A stretch of 33,069 nucleotides of DNA from Betaproteobacteria bacterium (lineage in GTDB: Bacteria; Pseudomonadota; Gammaproteobacteria; Burkholderiales; Casimicrobiaceae): the NCBI GenBank assembly GCA_016716425.1, contig JADJWJ010000017.1, positions 1-33,069 on the forward strand. Reading direction: 5' to 3'. This document shows, piece by piece, positions 26,744-33,069 of the stretch. Numbering within the stretch: the first letter of the stretch is position 1; every line of letters begins with the position of its first letter. Made by a program: the position numbers and the translations under genes. A model generated the notes under the pieces. It did not search any database. It saw nothing but the letters and a program-made list of their open reading frames with translations, and had not been told where the DNA came from.

Positions 26744-28002
26744 TGCGCGTCCTCGTGCTCGGCGCCGGCGTCGTCGGCGTCACCGCCGCGTGGTATCTCG
26801 CGCAGGACGGGCACGAGGTGACGGTGGTCGATCGCCACGACGGCGCCGCGCTGGAGACGTCGTTCGCCAACGGCGGCCAGATCTCGGCGTCGTACGCCGA
26901 GCCGTGGGCGAACCCGGATGCGCCGGCGAAGATTTTCAAGTGGCTGGGGCAGGACGACGCACCGCTGCTGTTCCGCCTGCGGCTCGACCCGCGGCAGTGG
27001 CGCTGGGGCCTGCAGTTCCTCGTCGAATGCCTGCCGTCGCGCACGCGGCGCAACACGATTCAGTGCCTGAACCTCGCGCTGTACTCGCGCGACTGCCTGA
27101 AGGCACTGCGCGGCGAGACCGGCATCCAGTACGACCAGCTCGAACGCGGCATCCTCACGTTCTACACCGACGCGAAGGAGTTCGAACAAGGTGCCAGGGC
27201 CGCGGCGCTGATGCGCGAGTTCGGCTGCGACCGCGACGTGAAGTCCGTCGCCGAGTGCGTCGCGATCGAACCGGCGCTGGCCGCGTGCCGCGACCGTCTC
27301 GCCGGAGGCATCTTCACGGTCAGCGACGAGTCGGGCGACGCGCAGCGGTTCACGCAGGAGCTGGCACGGATGGCGGCAGCGCGCGGCGTCGCGTTCCGCT
27401 GGAACGTGACGGTGGAGTCGCTCGTGCGCGAGGGCGGCGCGATCGGCAGCGTGCGCTGCGTCAATGCCGAGCACCGCAAGGAAGTCCTGCGCGCCGACGC
27501 CTACGTGATGGCGCTGGGCAGTTACAGCCCCTTGCTGCTTGCGCCGCTCGCCGTCCCGTGCCTCATCTATCCGGCCAAGGGCTACTCGGCGACGATCGCG
27601 ATCGACGGCCATCGCGGCGCACCGACGGTGTCGCTCACCGACCTCGCGTGGAAGATCGTGTTCACGCGGCTCGGCAACCGGCTCCGCGTCGCGGGGACCG
27701 CGGAGCTATCGGGCTACGGCCGCGACCTGAATCTCGTGCGCTGCGAGGCGCTGGTCCGGCGCACGTTCGACCTCTTTCCGGACGCGGGCGACCGCGAGAC
27801 GCCGCAGTTCTGGACCGGGCTGCGGCCGGCCACGCCGTCGAACGTGCCGCTGGTGGGCCGGACGAGGTACCCCAACCTGTTCCTCGACACCGGGCACGGC
27901 ACGCTCGGGTGGACCATGGCGTGCGGGTCCGGCCGTTGCCTCGCCGATCTCGTTGCTGGGCGCAAGCCTGGCGTGGATTTTGCATTTGCCGGGATGGGTT
28001 GA
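26743..28002 (+). CDS. dadA: D-amino acid dehydrogenase, small (FAD) subunit
   Basis: 419 residues starting at ATG 26743, which overlaps the gcvP stop. The FAD-binding fold opens MRVLVLGAGVVGVTAAWYLA with GAGVVG at 7-12 and the adenine-ribose acidic end at D30. DadA-typical stretches follow: SFANGGQISASYAEPWANPD, LYSRDCLKALR, YPAKGYSATI and WTGLRPATPSNVPLVGRT, ending DTGHGTLGWTMACGSGRC. DadA oxidises D-amino acids, best known for D-alanine, to keto acids and passes electrons to the respiratory chain. Its coupling to gcvP is unusual: it would be expressed under the glycine riboswitch. A related role in glycine or D-serine catabolism is possible but unproven. Confidence 0.92.
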
Positions 28003-28072
28003 CCCGCGTCGACCCCGGGCGGGCCGGTTCCCGCGGCCCGCGCTCCCCCCCACGAGACCCCTGGATGCAGGC

Positions 28073-28825
28073 ATGACGCTGCAGTCGCTGGATCGCTGGA
28101 AGGCGTTCGGACTCCACCTGGCGATCAGCGCGCTGATCGCGGCGACCGTCGTCATGCTCGTCGTGTGGCTGTGGTATCCGCGGCCGTATTTCGAGGCCAT
28201 GGGCGGCGAAGTGCTGCTGCGCCTGCTGATCGGGGTCGACGTGGTCGTGGGGCCGCTCATCACGCTGCTGATCTTCGACCCGAAGAAGCCGCGGCTCAAG
28301 TACGACCTCGCGACGATCGCGGTGCTGCAGATCGCCGCGCTCGCGTACGGCGGGTTCGTGATGTTCGAGGCGCGGCCCGTCTACAACGTGTACTTCGACG
28401 GCCGCTTCCACACGGTGCCCGCGTACAGCGTCGATGCGGCGTCGCGCGCGCGCGCCGCGCCGGAGTTCCGGCCGCTGTCGCTGACCGGACCGCGCGTCGT
28501 CGCCGCGATGCTGCCGGCGGATCCGAGGGAGACGGTCGGGATCACCGTCGCCGCCGCGATGGGCGGGCCCGACCTGCCCGACCTGCCGCATCTGTACGTG
28601 CCCTACACGCAGGCCGCCGCCAAGGCCGCGAGCGTCGCGCGCCCGCTCGTCTCGCTGGCGCAGCGCGGCAGGGCCGAGGCCGACGCGGTGAACGACTTCG
28701 TGAACGTGCACGGTACCGGTCGCGTCATGGGCTACGTGCCGGTCCGCGCGCGCAATCGCGACTTCGCGGCAGTCGTCGACCGCAAGACCGGCGAGGTCAT
28801 CGGCTATCTGCCCATCGTCCCCTGA
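28073..28825 (+). CDS. TfpX/TfpZ-family type IV pilin accessory membrane protein
   Basis: 250 residues from ATG 28073; the frame is open upstream into dadA but the family start MTLQSLDRWKAFGLHLAIS fits this ATG. Three membrane helices: about residues 11-34, 46-66 and 76-97, with WYPRPYF between the first two and GVDVVVGPLITLLIFDPKK in the second, both typical of the family. The remainder is a non-cytoplasmic domain ending FAAVVDRKTGEVIGYLPIVP. TfpZ/TfpX proteins help assembly of particular type IV pilins. No pilin gene is nearby, so the partner must lie elsewhere. Confidence 0.82.
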   Translation: MTLQSLDRWKAFGLHLAISALIAATVVMLVVWLWYPRPYFEAMGGEVLLRLLIGVDVVVGPLITLLIFDPKKPRLKYDLATIAVLQIAALAYGGFVMFEARPVYNVYFDGRFHTVPAYSVDAASRARAAPEFRPLSLTGPRVVAAMLPADPRETVGITVAAAMGGPDLPDLPHLYVPYTQAAAKAASVARPLVSLAQRGRAEADAVNDFVNVHGTGRVMGYVPVRARNRDFAAVVDRKTGEVIGYLPIVP

Positions 28826-28850
28826 CCCGGGATCCGACGTCGCATGACGA

Positions 28851-28878
28851 TGTCCTGGTAAGGGTCAGACCCTTACGG
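28851..28878. repeat. Palindromic direct repeat, copy 1 (REP-like)
   Basis: A 28-base unit containing the dyad GTAAGGGTC-A-GACCCTTAC (28858-28876), nine perfect pairs around a single central A. It is followed without gap by copy 2. Motifs of the form GGGTCAGACCC recur in many proteobacterial genomes and in some are linked to REP-associated (Y1) transposases; no such transposase is present here. Confidence 0.8.
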
Positions 28879-28906
28879 TGTCCTGATAAGGGTCAGACCC
28901 TTACGG
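28879..28906. repeat. Palindromic direct repeat, copy 2 (REP-like)
   Basis: Differs from copy 1 at one position (A for G at the eighth base), which shortens the dyad by one pair to TAAGGGTC-A-GACCCTTA. The two copies together could form either two small hairpins or pair with each other, and could end transcription from the gene at 28073. Confidence 0.8.
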
Positions 28907-28949
28907 GACCGCGCCCGCCCTTACCGCCGGGCAGCCGCCACCGCCGCCG

Positions 28950-28955
28950 TATAAT
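28950..28955 (+). promoter_or_regulatory. Candidate -10 element for the DD-carboxypeptidase gene
   Basis: A consensus TATAAT in the context CCGTATAATCGCG, 21 bases before the ATG at 28977. The -35 region is GC-rich and poor. The leader would be about 15 bases. Confidence 0.5.
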
Positions 28956-28976
28956 CGCGTTTTTCCGGCGGTTCCC

Positions 28977-30152
28977 ATGTTGCATTTCCCGATTCAACCG
29001 CGGATCGCCGCGTTCGCGGCGGCATTGCTGGTCACGGCCGCGTCCGTCCACGCGGCTCCGGCCGTTCCCCCGCCGGCGTCCACACCCGCGGCGCCCGCCG
29101 TGGCCGCGGCCGCGTGGCTGCTCACGGACGTCACGAGCGGCCAGACACTCGAGGCCGGCAACGCCGACGCGCGCCGCGATCCCGCGTCGCTGACCAAGCT
29201 GATGACCGCGTACCTCGTTTTCGGCGCCCTGCGCACCAAGACGGTCGTGCCGTCGCAGATGGTCAACGTCTCCGAGCGCGCGTGGCGCGCCGAGGGCTCG
29301 CGGATGTTCATCGAGCCGCGGCGCGCGGTCTCGGTCGACGAGCTGCTGCGCGGCATGATCGTGCAGTCGGGCAACGACGCGTCGATCGCGCTCGCCGAAC
29401 TGGTCGGCGGGACCGAGGAGGCGTTCGTCGCGCGGATGAACACCGAGGCCGCGCGCCTCGGAATGGCCAACACGCGCTTCGCCAACGTGACCGGGCTGTC
29501 GGCGCCGCAGCACTACGCGACCGCCGCCGACCTGGCGAAGCTCGCCGCCGCCATCATCCGCGACTACCCCGAGTATTACCCGCTCTACGCGCAGAAGGAG
29601 TTCCGGTACAACAACATCACGCAGCCGAACCGCAACCGGCTCCTGTGGACCGACCCCAGCGTCGACGGCGTCAAGACCGGTCACACCGAGGCCGCCGGCT
29701 GGTGCCTGATCGCCTCCGCGCAGCGCGGCGACCGCCGGGTTCTCGCGGTCGTGCTGGGTGCCGCCTCCGATGCAGCACGCGCGGCGGAAGCGCAGAAGCT
29801 CATGAACTGGGGCTTCCAGGCGTTCGACACCGTCCAGCTCTACCAGTCCGGCAAGCAGGTGACGGCGCTGCGCGTCTGGAAGGGCGCGAGTCCCGAGGTG
29901 CCCGCCGGCTTTCTCGCCGACCGCTACCTGACGCTGCCGAAGGGCAAGTCCGACAAGCTCGCACTGACGATGCAGGCGGACGAGCCGCTGATCGCGCCCG
30001 TCTCGCGCGCCCAGCGCGTCGGCACCGTCAAGGTCGCGCTGGACGGCAGGCCCGTCGCCGACTTCGCACTGATCGCGCTCGAGGACGTGCCGCTGGCGAG
30101 CCTCTTCGGTCGCGCGTGGGACACGGTGCGCCTGTGGTTCCGCAAGGACTGA
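28977..30152 (+). CDS. dacA: D-alanyl-D-alanine carboxypeptidase (PBP5/6 family)
   Basis: 391 residues with a signal peptide (hydrophobic stretch to about VHA, residue 26) and a proline/alanine linker. The penicillin-binding active site is complete: S71-L-T-K74, S131-G-N133, and K233-T-G235 in GVKTGHTEAAGW. A beta-rich C-terminal domain follows, and the last residues (SLFGRAWDTVRLWFRKD) form an amphipathic helix that should anchor the protein to the outer face of the inner membrane. It removes the terminal D-alanine from peptidoglycan stem peptides. The D-amino acid aminotransferase gene follows after 25 bases. The symbol could equally be dacC. Confidence 0.95.
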   Translation: MLHFPIQPRIAAFAAALLVTAASVHAAPAVPPPASTPAAPAVAAAAWLLTDVTSGQTLEAGNADARRDPASLTKLMTAYLVFGALRTKTVVPSQMVNVSERAWRAEGSRMFIEPRRAVSVDELLRGMIVQSGNDASIALAELVGGTEEAFVARMNTEAARLGMANTRFANVTGLSAPQHYATAADLAKLAAAIIRDYPEYYPLYAQKEFRYNNITQPNRNRLLWTDPSVDGVKTGHTEAAGWCLIASAQRGDRRVLAVVLGAASDAARAAEAQKLMNWGFQAFDTVQLYQSGKQVTALRVWKGASPEVPAGFLADRYLTLPKGKSDKLALTMQADEPLIAPVSRAQRVGTVKVALDGRPVADFALIALEDVPLASLFGRAWDTVRLWFRKD

Positions 30153-30177
30153 CACCCGCCGGAAGAAGGGAGCAACC

Positions 30178-31041
30178 ATGAACGACGCCGCCCCGATCGT
30201 CTATCTCAACGGCAGCTTCGTGCCGCTCCCGGACGCGAAGGTGTCCGTGCTCGACCGCGGCTTCATCTTCGGCGACGGCGTCTACGAGCTCGTCCCCGTG
30301 TACGGGCGCGAGCCGTTCCGGCTGCCGCACCACCTCGCGCGCCTGCAGCGCAGCCTCGACGGCATCGGCCTTGCCAACCCGCACTCGAACGCGCAGTGGG
30401 AGGCGATCATTCGCGACCTGATCGCGCGGCAGCCGTTCGCCGACCAGGGCGTCTACTTCCAGATCACGCGCGGCGCGGCGAAGCGCGACCACACGTTCCC
30501 GCAGGGCGTGCCGCCGACCGTGTTCATGATGAGCAATCCGCTCGCCACGCCCACGCGCGAGCAGGTCGAGCGGGGTGTCGCCGTCGTCACGGCCGAGGAC
30601 AACCGCTGGCACCGCTGCGACCTGAAGACGATCTCGCTGCTCGGCAACGTGCTGATGCGCCAGCTCGCCGCCGAACGCGGCGCCGTGGAGACCGTGATGT
30701 TCCGCGACGGCTTCCTCACCGAGGCGTCCGCGTCGAACGTGCTGGTCGTGATCGGCGGCGAAATCGTCGTGCCGCCGAAGGACAACCTGATCCTGCCCGG
30801 CATCACGTACGACGCCGCGGTCGAATTCGCGGCGGAGGCCCGCGTGCCCGTCGTCACGCGCCCGGTGCCGAAGGCCGAGGCGCTTGCCGCCGACGAGATG
30901 TGGCTGACCTCGTCGACGAAGGAAGTCCTCGCGGTCACGACGGTCGACGGTACGCCGTTCGCCGGCGGCAGGCCTGGACCCGTGTTCCGGAAGGTCTGGG
31001 ACGTGTTCCAGAAGCGCAAGCCGCACGCCGTGACCGCGTAG
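30178..31041 (+). CDS. dat: D-amino acid aminotransferase (class IV)
   Basis: 287 residues, normal for the family. The PLP lysine is K150 in RCDLKTISLLGNVLMRQ. The opening IVYLNGSFVPLPDAKVSVLD and FGDGVYELVPVYG, and later TEASASNVLVV and LPGITYDA, are class IV aminotransferase marks; the tyrosine in GVYELV favours D-amino acid over branched-chain substrates. It interconverts D-alanine and D-glutamate with their keto acids. AAGGGAG (30166-30172) lies five bases before the ATG. It is probably co-transcribed with the DD-carboxypeptidase, which releases D-alanine. A 21-base part of its 3' end (30976-30996) is repeated exactly downstream. Confidence 0.94.
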   Translation: MNDAAPIVYLNGSFVPLPDAKVSVLDRGFIFGDGVYELVPVYGREPFRLPHHLARLQRSLDGIGLANPHSNAQWEAIIRDLIARQPFADQGVYFQITRGAAKRDHTFPQGVPPTVFMMSNPLATPTREQVERGVAVVTAEDNRWHRCDLKTISLLGNVLMRQLAAERGAVETVMFRDGFLTEASASNVLVVIGGEIVVPPKDNLILPGITYDAAVEFAAEARVPVVTRPVPKAEALAADEMWLTSSTKEVLAVTTVDGTPFAGGRPGPVFRKVWDVFQKRKPHAVTA

Positions 31042-31073
31042 GCGCGGCCGGTCGCGGCGGCGCGACGCCCCGA

Positions 31074-31096
31074 GAGACCGAGCCAGGCTCGGTTTC
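31074..31096. repeat. Palindromic element after dat (possible terminator)
   Basis: GAGACCGAGCC (31074-31084) and GGCTCGGTTTC (31086-31096) pair over 11 positions, one of them G-T, around a single central A. The design resembles the twin dyads at 28.86 kb. There is no T-run. It lies 33 bases after the dat stop, and between dat and the convergent flavin reductase gene. Confidence 0.65.
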
Positions 31097-31103
31097 AGGG
31101 CTC

Positions 31104-31124
31104 GGACCCGTGTTCCGGAAGGTC
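31104..31124. repeat. Second copy of a 21-base piece of the dat 3' end
   Basis: Exactly matches bases 30976-30996, which encode GPVFRKV in dat. The copy lies outside the gene and in a different frame. It points to a local duplication or an inserted element between dat and the flavin reductase. Confidence 0.7.
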
Positions 31125-31127
31125 CGT

Positions 31128-31169
31128 GCAGCGACGTCGTCGCTCGGCACTCCGGCAGCGACGTCGTCG
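31128..31169. repeat. Short direct repeat at the 3' end of the flavin reductase gene
   Basis: GCAGCGACGTCGTCG occurs at 31128-31142 and at 31155-31169, a 27-base period. On the minus strand it encodes twin ATTSL/TTTSL peptides exactly where the conserved flavin reductase sequence stops. Confidence 0.6.
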
Positions 31170-31170
31170 T

Positions 31171-31665
31171 CCCGAACCGGCCGTGGTGGAACACGAGCCC
31201 GCGCCCGGACGCGCGTTCGCACGTGACGACCTCGCCGACGAAAATCACGTGGTCGCCGGCCTGCCGGAACGAGTGGTGCCGGCACTCGAACCACGCCACG
31301 CAGCCGGCGATCAGCGGTGCGTCGGCCCAGCCCAGCCGGTAGTCGACGCCGGCGAAGCGGTCTTCGTGCGGCCGGGAGAAGCGCAGCGCCAGCGCGACCT
31401 GGTCGGCGGCGAGCACGTTGACCGTGTAGCGCTCGGTCGCCTCGAACGCTGCGAGGCAGTCGGCCTCGCAGGCCAGGCTCCACAGGATGAGCGGCGGCGC
31501 GAGCGACACCGAGTTGAACGAGTTTGCGGTGAACCCTACGTACCGGCGGTCTCCGGCGCGCGCGCTGATGATCGTGACGCCGGTCGCGAACTGCGCCAGG
31601 GCGTCGCGGAACTGGCGCGAGTCGAAGGCTTGCGGCGGCGCGCTGGCGGGTCCGGCGGCGGACAT
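31171..31665 (-). pseudogene. Flavin reductase-like FMN-binding protein, 3' end lost
   Basis: 165 recognisable residues from the ATG whose first base is 31665. Family marks: FRDALAQFATGVTIISA, YVGFTANSFNSVSLAPPLIL, RYTVNVLAADQVALALRFSR and HHSFRQAGDHVIFVGEVV, ending LVFHHGRFG. Such proteins bind FMN and reduce it with NAD(P)H, often for a partner monooxygenase. The frame has no stop after the domain: it runs through the short repeats, the palindrome and then antisense through the whole dat gene to 30028. The natural end has therefore probably been lost or shifted; a one-base shift would reach a TGA at 31097-31095. It may still make a working domain. A hairpin, GGCGACC/GGTCGCC, lies at 31677-31696 before the start. 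Confidence 0.7.
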
Positions 31666-31807
31666 CGAAGCGGGACGGCGACCGGTTCGGGTCGCCGCGG
31701 TGGCGGGGGTGCGCCGATGGTAGGGGCGGGGCCCGCCACTGTCAAAGCGCCCCTCGTTCGCGGTGCCGCGTCGCCGGCCGCGACCTCTCCCCATTCCCGG
31801 CGCGGCT

Positions 31808-31816
31808 TGCTACACT
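31808..31816 (+). promoter_or_regulatory. Extended -10 promoter for the cyclopropane synthase gene
   Basis: TGC followed by TACACT (31811-31816), in the context GCTTGCTACACTTTTCG, is an extended -10. The -35 is not clear. The leader of about 60 bases contains a possible hairpin, GGGCGCC (31828-31834) with GGCGCCC (31851-31857). Confidence 0.45.
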
Positions 31817-31881
31817 TTTCGCCCCGGGGGCGCCCGGGCTGACGTCGGGCGGCGCCCTTCGGGTACTTCCGCGACGACGCC

Positions 31882-33069
31882 ATGGCCGAAGCGCTGCAGC
31901 GAATCATCACGGACCGGTACGGTGGCCGCGACCTGCCGGTCACGCTCGTGCTGCCGGACGGCGCGCGCGTGCCGCTGTCGGCCTCGCCCGTGGTCGACGT
32001 GATCGCGCGCTCGTGGCGTGGCGTGCGCGCGCTGGCGAAGCCCGCAATGGGTTCGCTGGCCCGCGCGTACGTGCACGGCGACATCGACTTCACCGGCAGC
32101 GCCCGCCGCGTGCTGGGCATCGCGGAAGGGATGGTCGGCGTGGTGAGCCACGGCCACGACCGCATCCGCGCGAAGTGGAAGCTGTACCTGCATCAGCGGC
32201 GCAGCAACCGGCGCAACATCGCGCACCACTACGACGTCTCCAACGCGTTCTACCGGCTGTGGCTCGATGAGCGGATGGTCTACTCGTGCGCGTACTTCCG
32301 CGACGACGCCGACACGCTCGACGCGGCGCAGGTGGCGAAGCTCGACCACATCTGCCGCAAGCTTCGGCTCGCACCGGGCGAGCGCTTCCTCGACATCGGC
32401 TGCGGCTGGGGCGGCCTGCTGTTCCACGCGGCCGAGCGCTACGGCGTCGCGGCGCACGGCATCACGCTGTCGCAGAACCAGTTCGAGCACGTGTCGCGCG
32501 AGATCGCGGCGCGCGGCCTCGGTGGCCGCGTGCGCGTCGAACTGCGCGACTACCTCGACCTGCCCGACGACGCGTCGTACGACAAGGTCGCGAGCGTCGG
32601 GATGTTCGAGCACGTCGGCATCGCGCGGTTCCCGAAAGTACTTCGGCAAGATCCACCGGATCCTCAAGCCCGGCGGGATGGTGCTCAACCACGGCATCAC
32701 GCACAACACGCTGGACGCGGACAGCCTCGGCAGCGGCATCGGCGAGTTCGTCGACGAGTACGTGTTCCCTGGCGGCGAGCTGACGCACGTCGCGCGCGTC
32801 ATCGACGGGATGGCGCGCGAGGGACTGGAACTCGTCGACGCCGAGGGGCTGCGCGAGCACTACGCGAGGACGCTCTGGGCGTGGACCGAACGGCTCGAGG
32901 CGCACGAGGAGGAGGCGCGCCGCGAGGTCGGCGACGAGCGCTATCGGATCTGGCGCATCTACATGGCCGGCTCGGCGCACGCCTTCGACCGCGGGTGGCT
33001 GTCGCTGTGGCAACTGCTCGCCGGCAAGGCGATGCCCGACGGCCGGCTGCCGCGCCCGCTGACGCGCGA
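31882..33069 (+). CDS. cfa: Cyclopropane-fatty-acyl-phospholipid synthase, one frameshift, 3' end cut by window
   Basis: From ATG 31882 the protein reads MAEALQRIITDRYGG. Family marks: HHYDVSNAFYRLWLD, MVYSCAYFRD with C136, the SAM-binding motif LDIGCGWGG (170-178), GITLSQNQ and SVGMFEHVG. At 32635-32637 an extra A (CCGAAAGTA instead of CCGAAGTAC) breaks the frame; reading on from 32636 restores YFGKIHRILKPGGMVLNHG, then GEFVDEYVFPGGEL and YRIWRIYMAGSAHAFDRGWL to the window end, where the gene is almost complete. The enzyme adds a methylene from S-adenosylmethionine across double bonds of membrane phospholipid acyl chains. Intact motifs on both sides suggest a sequencing error or a fresh mutation. 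Confidence 0.9.
   Translation, partial: MAEALQRIITDRYGGRDLPVTLVLPDGARVPLSASPVVDVIARSWRGVRALAKPAMGSLARAYVHGDIDFTGSARRVLGIAEGMVGVVSHGHDRIRAKWKLYLHQRRSNRRNIAHHYDVSNAFYRLWLDERMVYSCAYFRDDADTLDAAQVAKLDHICRKLRLAPGERFLDIGCGWGGLLFHAAERYGVAAHGITLSQNQFEHVSREIAARGLGGRVRVELRDYLDLPDDASYDKVASVGMFEHVGIARFPKVLRQDPPDPQARRDGAQPRHHAQHAGRGQPRQRHRRVRRRVRVPWRRADARRARHRRDGARGTGTRRRRGAARALREDALGVDRTARGARGGGAPRGRRRALSDLAHLHGRLGARLRPRVAVAVATARRQGDARRPAAAPADAR

Noticed and set aside
32630..32640. Programmed frameshift in cfa at the AAA G run
   Set aside because: The required shift is +1 at a site without a known +1 signal; a simple one-base insertion explains it.

Overview
The window is a very GC-rich chromosomal stretch packed with genes. 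The gene content fits a betaproteobacterium, probably an uncultured relative of the Burkholderiales or Rhodocyclales. Supporting signs are a DUF3683-type FAD/Fe-S oxidoreductase, a TfpX/TfpZ-type pilin accessory protein, a DD-carboxypeptidase next to a D-amino acid aminotransferase, and a tandem glycine riboswitch before gcvTHP. The lineage is an inference from gene content; no rRNA or tRNA gene is present to test it.

Layout. (1) 2-9377, all on the plus strand: a catabolic cluster for a sugar or sugar acid. It holds a GntR/UTRA regulator (5' end outside the window), an IlvD/Edd sugar-acid dehydratase, an HpcH/HpaI-type 2-keto-3-deoxy acid aldolase, a complete MalK-type ABC importer (ATPase, binding protein, two permeases), a Gfo/Idh/MocA oxidoreductase and an SDR dehydrogenase. 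Many junctions overlap by 1-4 bases. Together they describe import, oxidation, dehydration and aldol cleavage, as in non-phosphorylative pentose or deoxyhexose pathways; the substrate cannot be read from the sequence. (2) 9474-12596: a YifB/ComM-type AAA ATPase, then on the minus strand a ferritin-like protein and a secreted DUF1684 protein. (3) 12707-16568: one large GlcD/GlcF-like fusion oxidoreductase, broken by two single-base frameshifts. A small membrane protein follows on the minus strand, then a gene-poor 0.77-kb stretch with three diverged, hairpin-forming repeats. (4) 17619-21936: a 541-residue protein I cannot assign, ending in a perfect 26-bp inverted repeat that includes its stop codon; a DUF255/YyaL thioredoxin-fold protein; and a secreted cytochrome c. 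(5) 21969-28002: promoter, tandem glycine riboswitch with intrinsic terminator, gcvT, gcvH, gcvP, and a D-amino acid dehydrogenase (dadA) translationally coupled to gcvP. (6) 28073-33069: TfpX/Z-like membrane protein, twin palindromic repeats, DD-carboxypeptidase, D-amino acid aminotransferase, a flavin reductase with a damaged 3' end, and a cyclopropane-fatty-acyl-phospholipid synthase with one frameshift that runs off the window.

Most of the window is ordinary metabolism. The points most worth a second look are the repeat/hairpin array at 17.2-17.6 kb, the 26-bp hairpin at 19.24 kb, the palindromic elements on both sides of the dac-dat pair, the coupling of dadA to the glycine-riboswitch operon, and three single-base frameshifts in otherwise intact genes, which could be assembly errors. 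I see no convincing new defence or mobile system.
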